Positions 28,614 through 37,581 of a stretch of 64,000 nt of DNA are shown one piece after another. Made by a program: the position numbers and the translations under genes. Under the pieces are notes generated by a model that saw only the letters and a program-made list of their open reading frames with translations, had not been told where the DNA came from and made no database searches. This DNA is from Cyanobium sp. NS01 (GTDB taxonomy: Bacteria; Cyanobacteriota; Cyanobacteriia; PCC-6307; Cyanobiaceae), in contig NZ_CP047940.1 of NCBI RefSeq assembly GCF_014280235.1, positions 124,001-188,000 on the forward strand. Direction: 5' to 3'. How positions within the stretch are numbered: position 1 is the stretch's first letter; each line of letters opens with the position of its first letter.

Positions 28614-29902
28614 GCCTCCCCTCCAGACGCTGGCTCCTGGCCCTCGGCCTGATGCTCGGGATGGTGGTCGCCCTGGCCGGGGGCGTGGGTGGCTGGCGCA
28701 GCCTGGCCGGTGCTCAGGAGCCCACCACGGTGCGGGTGCTGATGCCCGCTCCCTTCGCCGATGCCACCGCCGAGCAGGTGGCGGCCTTCAACCGCGACCA
28801 CCGCGATCTGCGCATCGCCGTGACCCGGGGCCCCTTTGAGACTGAGTCGGTGTCGGATCTGGCCATCAGCAGCCTGCTGCTGGGGGACAGCCCCTACGAC
28901 CTGCTGCTGATGGACGTCACCTGGACGGCCAAGTACGCCGCCGCCGGCTGGTTGCTGCCCCTCGACGACTGGCTCGGCGCCGAGGCCCTCGAGCCTCTCG
29001 CCCCGGGCGCCCGCGCCGGCAACCGCATCGATGGCCGCCTCTGGCGCCTGCCCCTGGTGGCCGACATGGGCCTGCTCTACTGGCGCACCGACCTGATGGA
29101 CGCCCCGCCCCGCACCCCCGCCGAGCTGGTGGCCGTGTCCGAGCAGCTGCAGCGCCAAGGCCGGGTGCGCTGGGGCTACGTGTGGCAGGGCCGCCAGTAC
29201 GAAGGCCTCAGCTGCGTGTTCCTGGAGGTGTTGCACGGCTTCGGCGGGGCCTGGCAGGCCGACCAGCCCGGCATGGGATTGCTGACACCCGCCGCCGATC
29301 AGGCCGCCGCCTGGATGCGCTCCCTGATCGACACGGGCGTCAGCCCCGCCGCCGTGGCCAACTTCGCCGAACCGGAGGCCCTGCAGAGCTTCGAGGCCGG
29401 CGACGCCGCCCTGATGCGCAACTGGCCCTACGCCTGGCAGGAGCTGCAACGGCCCCAGAGCGCCGTGGCCGGCAAGGTGGGCGTCACCACCATGGTGGCC
29501 GAGCCCGGTCAGACCTCCGGCGCCACCCAGGGCAGCTGGGGACTCTCGGTGCTGGCCGGCACGGCCCATCCCGCCGAGGCCGTGCAGGTGCTGCAGGCCC
29601 TCAGCGGCGCCGAGAGCCAGCGCCAGCTGGTGCGGCGCTGGGGCTACACCCCCACCCTCACCGCCCTGTTCGACGACCCGGAGCTGGTGCTGGAGCGCCC
29701 CCTGCTGCCCGTGCTGCAGCAGGCCCTGGAGGCCGTGGTGCTGCGTCCGATCAACCCCGGCTACGCCCAGCTCAGCGACATCGTGCAGCGCCAGCTCAGT
29801 GGCGTGATCACCGGCGACACCCCGCCGGCCCAGGCGATGGACCGGGCTGGGCGAGCCAGCGAGCAGCTGCTGCAGGCGAGCGGCCAGGCGGCGCTGCGAT
29901 GA
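28610..29902 (+). CDS. ggtB: Glucosylglycerol ABC transporter, substrate-binding protein GgtB
   Basis: A 430-residue family 1 solute-binding protein. A signal peptide (about 1-35, SRRWLLALGLMLGMVVALAG) ends near LAGA-QE. The mature part shows VRVLMPAPFADATAEQVAAF, YDLLLMDVTWTAKY and a sugar-binding-like WGYVWQGRQYEG segment. In the Ggt system it captures glucosylglycerol (and often sucrose or trehalose) from the periplasm, recovering leaked osmolyte. The start is inferred as TTG 28610, overlapping the ggpS stop by 4 bases; the first in-frame ATG (28652) would cut into the signal peptide. The permease genes follow with ATGA overlap. Confidence 0.88.
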   Translation: MSLPSRRWLLALGLMLGMVVALAGGVGGWRSLAGAQEPTTVRVLMPAPFADATAEQVAAFNRDHRDLRIAVTRGPFETESVSDLAISSLLLGDSPYDLLLMDVTWTAKYAAAGWLLPLDDWLGAEALEPLAPGARAGNRIDGRLWRLPLVADMGLLYWRTDLMDAPPRTPAELVAVSEQLQRQGRVRWGYVWQGRQYEGLSCVFLEVLHGFGGAWQADQPGMGLLTPAADQAAAWMRSLIDTGVSPAAVANFAEPEALQSFEAGDAALMRNWPYAWQELQRPQSAVAGKVGVTTMVAEPGQTSGATQGSWGLSVLAGTAHPAEAVQVLQALSGAESQRQLVRRWGYTPTLTALFDDPELVLERPLLPVLQQALEAVVLRPINPGYAQLSDIVQRQLSGVITGDTPPAQAMDRAGRASEQLLQASGQAALR

Positions 29903-30768
29903 GTGCGGCCCTCGCCCTGCTGCTGATCGCCCCGGCGCTGCTGCTGCTGCTGGCCGTGTTCGTGTGGCCGATCCTGGATTACGCCTGGCTGAGTCTGCAG
30001 GCCCAGTCGGTGTTCACGGGCCTGGAGCCCGTGCCGGTGGGGCTGGCCAACTGGCAGCGGCTGCTCGGCGACGGCCGCTTCTGGCAGGACGCCGCCCAGA
30101 CCCTGCGCTTCGCGGTGGTGTCGGTGGGACTGGAGTTGCTGCTGGGGCTGGCCATCGCCCTGCTGCTGCACCAGCGCTGGCGGGGCCGGGGCCTGGTGCG
30201 CAGCCTCAGCCTGCTGCCCTGGGCCCTGCCCACCACCGTGATGGCCCTGGGCTGGCGCTGGATCTTCAACGACCCCAACGGGCCGATCAACGGCCTGCTG
30301 CAGACCATCGGCCTGCCGAGTCTGCCCTTCCTGGCATCGCCCCAGCTGGCCTGGCTGGCCGTGGTGCTGGCCGATGTCTGGAAAACCACTCCCTTCGTGG
30401 CCCTGCTGCTGCTGGCCGGGCTGCAGAGCATTCCGGCCGATCTCTACGAGGCCCTGGCCCTCGAGGGTGGCCGCCCCTGGCAGGCCCTGCGCTGGATCAC
30501 CCTGCCGCTGCTGCGCCCCTACATCTTCATCGTGCTGCTGTTCCGCCTGGCCCAGGCCCTGGGGGTGTTCGATCTGGTGGCCGTGCTCACCGGCGGCGGC
30601 CCCGCCAGCAGCACCGAGAGCCTGGCCCTCTACGCCTACCTCAATGCCATGCGCTTTCTCGACTTCGGCTACAGCGCCACGGTGATGCTGGGCATGTTTG
30701 CTTTGCTGCTGGCCTGCGCCCTGGCCCTGGTGCTCAGCCAGCGCCGGCGGCGGGAGGGCGCGGCATGA
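29899..30768 (+). CDS. ggtC: Glucosylglycerol ABC transporter permease GgtC
   Basis: A 289-residue MalF-type permease with six predicted membrane helices (the first at about residues 3-25). The EAA loop that touches the ATPase is visible as EALALEGGRPWQALRWITLPLLRP in parts (EAxxxxG near residue 190). Its ATG overlaps the ggtB stop by 4 bases and its stop overlaps ggtD in the same way, so the binding protein and both permeases are translated in a coupled chain. Confidence 0.9.
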   Translation: MSAALALLLIAPALLLLLAVFVWPILDYAWLSLQAQSVFTGLEPVPVGLANWQRLLGDGRFWQDAAQTLRFAVVSVGLELLLGLAIALLLHQRWRGRGLVRSLSLLPWALPTTVMALGWRWIFNDPNGPINGLLQTIGLPSLPFLASPQLAWLAVVLADVWKTTPFVALLLLAGLQSIPADLYEALALEGGRPWQALRWITLPLLRPYIFIVLLFRLAQALGVFDLVAVLTGGGPASSTESLALYAYLNAMRFLDFGYSATVMLGMFALLLACALALVLSQRRRREGAA

Positions 30769-31601
30769 GCCAGGCCCCTTCCCCCCGTGGCGGACGCCTG
30801 GCCCTGGTGGCGCTGCTGCTGATCTGGAGTCTGGCGCCCATGCTCTGGCAGCTCTACACCTCCCTGCGCACCCCGGAGGCCCTGCTGGCCGGCGCAGAGG
30901 CCCTGGGCCGCGGCTGGACCCTGGCCAACTACGGCGCCGTGCTGGGCAGCGATCCCCCCTTCTGGCGCTACCTGCTCAACAGCACCGTGGTGGGGGCCCT
31001 GAGCACCCTGCTCACCCTCGCCCTCGCCATCCCCTGTGCCTATGCCCTCAGCCGCCGCGGCGGCCTGCTGCGGCTGCTGATGGGCGGTGGCCTGCTGGCG
31101 GCGGCGGTGTTCCCCTACGTGCTGCTGTTTCTGGCCCTGCTGCAGGTGGCGCGGCAGCTGGGGCTGGCCAACAACCTGCTGGCCCTGTGCCTGCCCTACG
31201 CCGGTCTGTCGCTGCCCCTGGCCCTGCTGCTGTTGCAGGCGGCCTTTGCGGAGCTGCCGCGGGAGCTGGAGGAGAACGCCGTGCTGGAGGGCTTCAGCCT
31301 CTGGCAGCGGCTGCGCTGGATCCTGCTGCCGCTGATGGGGCCCTCGGTGGTGAGCACGGCGCTGCTGGTGTTCCTGTTCAGCTGGAACGAGTTTCCGATC
31401 GCTCTCACCTGGCTCAGCCGCAGTGAGCTGCTCACCCTGGCGCCGGCCATGGCCCGCATCGCCGGCTCCTCGGTGTTTACGGTGCCCTACGGCGCCTTCG
31501 CCGCCGCCACCGTGCTGGGCAGCGTGCCACTGCTGGCCCTGTTGCTGCTGTTCCAGCGCCAGATCGTGGCCGGCCTCACCCAGGGAGCGATCAAGGGATG
31601 A
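30765..31601 (+). CDS. ggtD: Glucosylglycerol ABC transporter permease GgtD
   Basis: A 278-residue MalG-type permease with six predicted helices. The EAA-type loop is ELEENAVLEGFSLWQRLRWI in parts (about residue 170-190), followed by the conserved LLPLMGPS strand. It completes the membrane channel with GgtC. ATGA overlaps join it to ggtC upstream and ggtA downstream. Confidence 0.9.
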   Translation: MSQAPSPRGGRLALVALLLIWSLAPMLWQLYTSLRTPEALLAGAEALGRGWTLANYGAVLGSDPPFWRYLLNSTVVGALSTLLTLALAIPCAYALSRRGGLLRLLMGGGLLAAAVFPYVLLFLALLQVARQLGLANNLLALCLPYAGLSLPLALLLLQAAFAELPRELEENAVLEGFSLWQRLRWILLPLMGPSVVSTALLVFLFSWNEFPIALTWLSRSELLTLAPAMARIAGSSVFTVPYGAFAAATVLGSVPLLALLLLFQRQIVAGLTQGAIKG

Positions 31602-32587
31602 GCAGCGCACCAGCCCCTGCCCTGCGCCTCGAAGGCCTCGAACGCCGCCTCGGCCAGCGCTCGATCCTGGCGGGCATCGACCTGCGGGTGGAGCCGGGCG
31701 AATGTGTGGCGCTGCTGGGGCCGAGCGGTTGCGGCAAGAGCACGATCCTGCGGCTGATCGCCGGCCTCGATCAGCCCGATGGCGGCCGCATCCTGCTGGG
31801 TGAGCGCGACATCACCGCCCTGCCGGCCAGGCGGCGCCAGGTGGCCATGGTGTTCCAGAGCTATGCGCTCTACCCCCACCTGAGCGTGGCCCGCAACCTC
31901 TCCCTGGGCATGGAACTGCGGGGGGTGTCGCGGCAGCAGCGGCAGCTGGAGATCGCCCGGGTGCTGGCCATGCTGCAGCTGGAGGACCAGAGCCAGCGCC
32001 GCCCCGCCGACCTCTCGGGCGGCCAGCGCCAGCGGGTTGCCCTGGCCCGGGCCCTGCTGCGCCAGCCGCGGGTGTTCCTGCTGGATGAACCGATGAGCAA
32101 CCTCGATGCCCAGCTGCGCGAGGAGCTGCGGCCCCAGCTGCGCACGATCCTCTGCGGCAGCCAGGCTCCGGTGGTTTATGTGACCCACGACCAGCAGGAG
32201 GCCATGGGCATCGCCGACCGCATCGCCGTGCTGCAGCAGGGACGCCTGCAGCAGTGCGGCACGCCCCAGGAGCTCTATGGCACGCCCGCCAACGTGGCGG
32301 TGGCGCGCTTCATCGGCCGGCCCCAGATCAACCTGCTGCCGATGCAGCACGGCCTCCTGGTGGGCATCCGCCCCGAGCACCTGTATCCAGTCACCGAGGG
32401 CGGTCTGCCGGTGCAGGTGCTCAGCCGCGAGTGGCACGGTGCCAGCCAGCAGCTCACGCTCAGCAGCCCCCACGGCGAGCTGCGCTGGACCTGCGACGGC
32501 AGCCAGCCGATCGCCAGCACGCTGCAGCTGGGCTGGGACCGGCGCCATGAACATCGCTTCCAGCAGGCCAGCGGGCTGCGCTGCTGA
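31598..32587 (+). CDS. ggtA: Glucosylglycerol ABC transporter ATP-binding protein GgtA
   Basis: A 329-residue MalK-like ATPase. Motifs in order are Walker A GPSGCGKST, Q-loop VFQSYALYPH, signature LSGGQRQRV, Walker B VFLLDEPMSNLD and the switch His in YVTHDQQEA. A C-terminal OB-type domain follows (GIRPEHLYPV), but it is shorter than in MalK (about 370 residues), so a regulatory part may be trimmed. In Synechocystis ggtA is separate from ggtBCD, whereas here it is the fourth gene of the chain. The GH13 gene starts 70 bases later. Confidence 0.9.
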   Translation: MSSAPAPALRLEGLERRLGQRSILAGIDLRVEPGECVALLGPSGCGKSTILRLIAGLDQPDGGRILLGERDITALPARRRQVAMVFQSYALYPHLSVARNLSLGMELRGVSRQQRQLEIARVLAMLQLEDQSQRRPADLSGGQRQRVALARALLRQPRVFLLDEPMSNLDAQLREELRPQLRTILCGSQAPVVYVTHDQQEAMGIADRIAVLQQGRLQQCGTPQELYGTPANVAVARFIGRPQINLLPMQHGLLVGIRPEHLYPVTEGGLPVQVLSREWHGASQQLTLSSPHGELRWTCDGSQPIASTLQLGWDRRHEHRFQQASGLRC

Positions 32588-32656
32588 GGCCCGGGTGCTG
32601 GCGCTGGCGGCCATTTGCGCTTAAACCAAGACAGAGCGAGAGGGTCTGGATGCCTG

Positions 32657-34366
32657 ATGCCTGATCCGGTGGCGCACTGGTGGGAAGGCTGTGTGATCTA
32701 CCAGTTGCTGCCGCGCAGTTTCGCCGATGCCAATGGTGACGGCATCGGCGATCTGGCCGGCATCAGGGAGAGGCTGCCCTACCTGAGCTGGCTGGGGGTG
32801 GACGCGATCTGGATGACGCCGATCTACCCCTCTCCGCTCAAGGACGGCGGCTACGACATCACCGACTTCAAGTCGATCCACCCTGATCTGGGCTGCATGG
32901 CCGACCTGCGCCAGCTGCTGGAGCGGGCCCATCGGCTCGGCATCAAGGTGGTGCTCGATCTGGTGCTGAACCACACCAGCGTGCTGCACCCCTGGTTCCA
33001 GCGGGCCCGCTGGGCTCCGAGCGGCAGCTCCGAGCGCAACTTCTACGTGTGGCGGGATCGCGACGACGGCTACGCCGACGCCCCCGTGCTGTTCCGCCGC
33101 TACGAGAGCTCCAACTGGGAGTGGGATGAGGTGGCGGGGCAGTACTTCCTGCATCGCTTCCTGCGCCACCAGCCCGACCTCAACTACGCCAACCCCGCCG
33201 TGCAGGAGGAGATGCTGGCGGTGGTGGACTTCTGGTTGGAGCAGGGGATCGACGGCTTCCGGCTCGACGCCGTGCCCTTCCTGTTCGAGGAGGAGGGCAG
33301 CCGCTGCGAGGGCCTGCCTGAGACCCACGCCTTCCTGCGGCGGGTGCGGCAGCGGGTGGACGCCTGCGACCGCGACGTGCTGCTGCTGGCCGAGGCGATC
33401 CAGCCGGTGCAGGAGTCGGCTCCCTACCTGGCGGAGGGGGAGCTGCATGCGGCCTTCGAGTTCGCCCTCACCGCCCACCTGTTCGCGGCGGTGGCCCAGG
33501 GGCGCTGCGACCAGCTCTACACCTGCCTGCGCGAGGCCCAGAACGCCGTACCGGGCTGCCGCTGGGCCCTGCCCCTGCGCAACCACGACGAGCTGTGGCT
33601 GGGCGATGGCCACCTGGTGAGCGATGCGGTGGTGGAGGCGGTGTGCACGGGCTTCCCCAACGCCGAGGGCCACTGGCTGAACTGGGGCATCAACCGTCGG
33701 CTGGCGCCGATGCTCAACGGTGATCCGCGCCCCAACACCCTGCTGCACAGCCTCATCTACAGCCTGCCCGGCATCCCCTGCCTCTACTACGGCGATGAGC
33801 TGGGCATGGGCGACTGGCCCGGGCTGCGCGACCGCGATGCCAACCGCACGCCGATGGCCTGGACGCGGGACCGCGCCGGCGGCTTCTCCACGGCACCCGA
33901 TCCCCTGCTGGTGCTGCCGCCGATCACCGCCCCCGGCTACGACTACCGGGTGGTGAACGTGGCCGTGCAGCAACAGCTCTCCGGCTCCCTGCTCAACTGG
34001 CATCACCGCATGCTCACCAGCCGCCAGCAGTTGCCGGCCCTGCGGCTGGGGGATTTCCAGCTGCTGGAGAGCGACCACCCCTCCGTGTTGAGCTACGCCC
34101 GCAGCACCGGCGACATGACCATGGTGGTGGCGGCCAATGTGTCGGGCACGGGAGCCTCCACCCAGCTCGATCTGGGCCAGTGGCGGGGCAGCCGCATGCG
34201 CGAGGTGGTGTGGGGCTGCGAGTTTCCCGCCGCCAGTGACAGCTGGTTCATCTACCTGCCCGCCTACGGCTTCTTCTGGTGGCTCGTGGGCGAAGCGGAC
34301 ATGGTGGCCGAGGCCAGCGAGCCGCCTCAGCCCGAAAGGGCGGAGCCGGTGGCCGCCAGCTCCTGA
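32657..34366 (+). CDS. GH13 glycoside hydrolase, trehalose-synthase-like; candidate glucosylglycerol-cleaving enzyme
   Basis: A 569-residue alpha-amylase family enzyme. The (beta/alpha)8 barrel motifs are DLVLNHTS (region I), GIDGFRLDAVPFLFEEEG (region II with the nucleophile Asp), LLAEAIQP (acid/base Glu) and LRNHDEL (region IV). The text around region II and LYYGDELGMGDW is closest to trehalose synthase and related alpha-glucosidases. A start at ATG 32657 with GAGAGGG upstream is preferred over the earlier TTG. Position after ggtBCDA and before glpD/glpK suggests it hydrolyses glucosylglycerol to glucose and glycerol; a trehalose-related role is the main alternative. Its end overlaps glpD by 40 bases, convergently. 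Confidence 0.85.
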   Translation: MPDPVAHWWEGCVIYQLLPRSFADANGDGIGDLAGIRERLPYLSWLGVDAIWMTPIYPSPLKDGGYDITDFKSIHPDLGCMADLRQLLERAHRLGIKVVLDLVLNHTSVLHPWFQRARWAPSGSSERNFYVWRDRDDGYADAPVLFRRYESSNWEWDEVAGQYFLHRFLRHQPDLNYANPAVQEEMLAVVDFWLEQGIDGFRLDAVPFLFEEEGSRCEGLPETHAFLRRVRQRVDACDRDVLLLAEAIQPVQESAPYLAEGELHAAFEFALTAHLFAAVAQGRCDQLYTCLREAQNAVPGCRWALPLRNHDELWLGDGHLVSDAVVEAVCTGFPNAEGHWLNWGINRRLAPMLNGDPRPNTLLHSLIYSLPGIPCLYYGDELGMGDWPGLRDRDANRTPMAWTRDRAGGFSTAPDPLLVLPPITAPGYDYRVVNVAVQQQLSGSLLNWHHRMLTSRQQLPALRLGDFQLLESDHPSVLSYARSTGDMTMVVAANVSGTGASTQLDLGQWRGSRMREVVWGCEFPAASDSWFIYLPAYGFFWWLVGEADMVAEASEPPQPERAEPVAASS

Positions 34367-35892
34367 TCCAGCAGCCGCTGCACCTCGGGCCGCAGTCGTT
34401 CGGCCTCGGCGCTGTCCACGAAGCCGAGGCGGCAGCGCCGCCAGAGCACGTCGTCGCTGCTGCGGGCCCACTCGTGGCGCACGGCGTGGCGCACTTCGGC
34501 GGCGGTGAGAGGAATCACCGGGCTCAGGGGTTCCCTTTCCTGGGGCGAGGCGGCGCAGGCCAGCACCGCCTCGGCCTGCAACCCGTGGCTGGCGAGCAGA
34601 TGCTGCACCAGGGCCGCCGGGTGCTCAGCGCCGAGGCGCTGCTCCAGGGCGGCGAGCCCCCGGCGGGTGGACTCAGGCTCCTCTTCGGCACCCAGGATGG
34701 GCGTGGGTCCGGCGGGCTCCGCCAGGGGACGGCCCAGCTGGGCTGCCACGGCCTTCAGGCCATCGAGGGCCATGGGGCGGCAGGTGGTCCACTTGCCGCC
34801 CATCACGCTGATCAGTCCGGAGGGGAGCTGCTCCACCTCGTGCTCGCGCACCACGGTGGAGGTTTCCGGGGCTGCACCCGCGGCAGCGGGGCTGGCGGCG
34901 CTGGCCGGGCGCAGCAGGGGGCGGGCGCCGGCCCAGCGGCTGCACACCTGCGGCTCTCCGTGCTGGGGGAACCAGCGCCGCACGTAGCTGAGCAGGTAGG
35001 CCTCCTCCTCGGCGCTGGGGGCGTTGGCCTCCCCGACCGGGCAGGAGGTGTCGGTGGTGCCCACCAGGGTGCGGCCGAAGAAGGGCAGCACGAACAGCAC
35101 CCGGCCGTCGTCGGTGGCGGGAATCAACAGGCCGGTGCCGCCGGGGCAGAGGTTTCCCTTCAGCACCAGGTGGATGCCACGGCTGGCCTGCAGCCTTGGG
35201 CCCTGGTCGGGATCGGCCATGCGGCGGATCGCGTCGGCGCCGATGCCGGTGGCGTTCAGCACCACCCGGGCCTGCAGCTCGCGGCGCTCGCCTGTCTGCA
35301 GGTCTTCCACCACCGCGCCGCTGAGGCGGCCCTGCTGGCGCAGCAGCTCCACCACCCGGGTGCGGGTGTGCACGCTCGCGCCGAGGCCCGCGGCGGTGCG
35401 GGCGATCAACAGATTGAGCCGGGCATCGTCGAACTGGCCATCGCTGTAGGCCACGCCGCTGTAGCCGGGAGCCAGCTCGGGCAACTGCTGCTGCACGGTG
35501 CCGCGGGCCAGCCAGCGGCTGGCGCCGATGCCGCGGCGCCCGGCCAACAGGTCGTAGAGCCCCAGGCCGATGCCGTAGTAAGCCTGCTGAATGAAGCCGG
35601 CGGTGGGCAGCAGCAGCTCCAGCCGGTGGGCCAGAAACGGCACCGCCTCCAGCCAGTGGCCCCGCTCCCCCAGTGCCTCCCGCACCAGCTGCAGCTGGCG
35701 CCAGTCCAGCCGGCGGAAGGCCAGTTCCAGGTAGCGCACGCCGCCGTGCAGCAGCTTGGTGCTGCGGCTGCTGGTGCCCTGGGCGATGTCGCCCGCCTCC
35801 ACCAGGGTCACCGAGAGGCCACGGCGCACGGCCTCAAGCGCCACGCTGGTCCCGGTGGCCCCGCCACCGATCACGAGCAGATCCACGGTCAT
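34327..35892 (-). CDS. glpD: FAD-dependent glycerol-3-phosphate dehydrogenase
   Basis: A 521-residue flavoprotein that oxidises glycerol 3-phosphate to dihydroxyacetone phosphate and passes electrons to quinone. The N-terminal dinucleotide fold is VIGGGATGTSVALEA; the family signature SSRSTKLLHGGVRYLE and the later VLNATGIGADAIRRM and GGKWTTCRPMA segments are present. It is coupled to glpK by a 1-base overlap. In this locus it would consume glycerol 3-phosphate derived from glucosylglycerol breakdown. Confidence 0.95.
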   Translation of the reverse strand: MTVDLLVIGGGATGTSVALEAVRRGLSVTLVEAGDIAQGTSSRSTKLLHGGVRYLELAFRRLDWRQLQLVREALGERGHWLEAVPFLAHRLELLLPTAGFIQQAYYGIGLGLYDLLAGRRGIGASRWLARGTVQQQLPELAPGYSGVAYSDGQFDDARLNLLIARTAAGLGASVHTRTRVVELLRQQGRLSGAVVEDLQTGERRELQARVVLNATGIGADAIRRMADPDQGPRLQASRGIHLVLKGNLCPGGTGLLIPATDDGRVLFVLPFFGRTLVGTTDTSCPVGEANAPSAEEEAYLLSYVRRWFPQHGEPQVCSRWAGARPLLRPASAASPAAAGAAPETSTVVREHEVEQLPSGLISVMGGKWTTCRPMALDGLKAVAAQLGRPLAEPAGPTPILGAEEEPESTRRGLAALEQRLGAEHPAALVQHLLASHGLQAEAVLACAASPQEREPLSPVIPLTAAEVRHAVRHEWARSSDDVLWRRCRLGFVDSAEAERLRPEVQRLLDQELAATGSALSG

Positions 35893-37436
35893 CAGTCTGC
35901 TCCGGAAGGGGTTACCACTTGAGCCTGCTGCAGGTCGGGTTCATGCCAGTGCAGGCTGCGCTCCACGGCGGACCGCCAGCGCTGCTGCCGATGTTGGCGC
36001 TGCTCCGGGCTGATTGCGGGCTCAAAGCGCCGGGCACCGGGGGCCTCGGCCAGGTCGCTCCAGGCGCCCAGGCCCTCCAGCTCTCCAGCCTGCACCCCGG
36101 CCAGCAGGGCCACGCCCCGCGCCGTGCTCTCCAGGTCGGCCCGACGCCGCACCGGCAGGCCGGTGGCATCGGCCTGGGCCTGGAGCAGCAGATCGGCGGC
36201 TGCGGCTCCGCCATCGGCAGCGAGCTCCTGCAGGGGCTCGCCCAGGGCTTCTTCGGCCAGCTCCACCAGGGTGGCCACCGCCAGGGCGATCCCCTCCAGG
36301 GTGGCCCGGGCGAGCTGGGCCGGGCCGGTGTCGCGGCTGAGGCCGATCAGCAGGCCCCGCGCCGCCGGATCCCAGTGGGGCGTGCCCCAGCCGGTGAAGG
36401 CGGGCACCAGCATCACGCCGCCGCTGCTGCTGCAGCTGGCCGCCAGGGCGTTCACCTGGTCGGAGCGCTCGATCAGCCGCAGACCGTCGCGCAGCCACTG
36501 AATGGCGGTGCCGGCGTTGAAAAGGCTGCCCTCCAGGCAGTAGGTGGGCCGGCCGGCGGCATCGGTCCAGCCGACGGTGCTGAGCAGGCCGGCGTCGGAG
36601 CGCTGGATCGTGGCGCCGGTGTTGATCACCAGGAAGGCGCCGGTGCCGTAGGTGCACTTGCCCTCGCCGCTGGTCAGGCAGCTCTGGCCCAGGGTGGCGG
36701 CCTGCTGGTCTCCCAGCACCGCCGTGATCGGCACGCCGGCAAAGGGCAGCCCCGCCGCGATCGTGCCGAAGGCGGCCTGGCTCGGCAGCAGCTCCGGCAG
36801 GGCATCGGGCGGCACCCCCAGGCTGGAGGCGAGCTCGAGATCCCAGCGCAGCTGCTCCAGGTCCATCAGCAGGGTGCGGCTGGCATTGCTGCAGTCGGTG
36901 GCGTGGCGTCCGCACAGCCGCCACAGCAGCCAGCTGTCCACTGTGCCGAAACACAGCTCCCCGGCCGCCGCTGCCGCCGCCGCCGCCGGCAGCTCCCGCA
37001 GCAGCCACACAACCTTGCTGGCGCTGAAGTAGGGGTCCACCAGCAGGCCGGTGCGCTGGCGGATGGTGGCTTCCAGCCCCTGCTGCTTCCAGGCGGCGCA
37101 GAGGGCGGCGGTGCGGCCGTCCTGCCACACGATCGCCGGGGCCAGGGGCTCCTGCGTGCCCCGGCGCCAGAGCACGGTGGTTTCACGCTGGTTGGCGATC
37201 CCGCAGGCCACCACGGCGCGGCGCTGCTCCGGGCTGATCGCCTGCTCCAGCTGCTGCAGGGCGGCCAGCTGGCTCTGCCAGATCGCCTCCGGGTGCTGCT
37301 CCACCCAGCCATCCGCCGGGTAATGGCACTCCAGGGGGGCACCGCAGCAGGCCACCTGCTGGCCCTGGTGGTCGTACAGCGCCGCCCGGGAACTGGTGGT
37401 GCCCTGGTCGATGCTCAGAAAGAGGGCAGAACCCAT
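35892..37436 (-). CDS. glpK: Glycerol kinase
   Basis: A 514-residue FGGY kinase that phosphorylates glycerol with ATP. Visible segments are FLSIDQGTTSSRAALYD at the N-terminus, GWVEQHPEAIW, NQRETTVLW, GTGAFLVINTG and ADGGAAAADLLLQ. ATG 37436 with AGGTGG before it is the start; the open frame further upstream is antisense to the ggpP leader. Stop and glpD start share one base (TGATG). The gene faces ggpP with 145 bases between the two starts, which must hold both promoters. Confidence 0.95.
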   Translation of the reverse strand: MGSALFLSIDQGTTSSRAALYDHQGQQVACCGAPLECHYPADGWVEQHPEAIWQSQLAALQQLEQAISPEQRRAVVACGIANQRETTVLWRRGTQEPLAPAIVWQDGRTAALCAAWKQQGLEATIRQRTGLLVDPYFSASKVVWLLRELPAAAAAAAAGELCFGTVDSWLLWRLCGRHATDCSNASRTLLMDLEQLRWDLELASSLGVPPDALPELLPSQAAFGTIAAGLPFAGVPITAVLGDQQAATLGQSCLTSGEGKCTYGTGAFLVINTGATIQRSDAGLLSTVGWTDAAGRPTYCLEGSLFNAGTAIQWLRDGLRLIERSDQVNALAASCSSSGGVMLVPAFTGWGTPHWDPAARGLLIGLSRDTGPAQLARATLEGIALAVATLVELAEEALGEPLQELAADGGAAAADLLLQAQADATGLPVRRRADLESTARGVALLAGVQAGELEGLGAWSDLAEAPGARRFEPAISPEQRQHRQQRWRSAVERSLHWHEPDLQQAQVVTPSGAD

Positions 37437-37581
37437 GCAGCCACCTGTTTTGAGTTTGGTAGCACAACAGGCCGGGCTGAACCCAGGGATCCACCCGGCC
37501 GCAAGGAAGTGCAACGGTGGGCCGATGGGGCAGGGTGACTGCAGCGGCCCCCGGCCGCCCGACGCCCCGGCAGCCCGCCCC

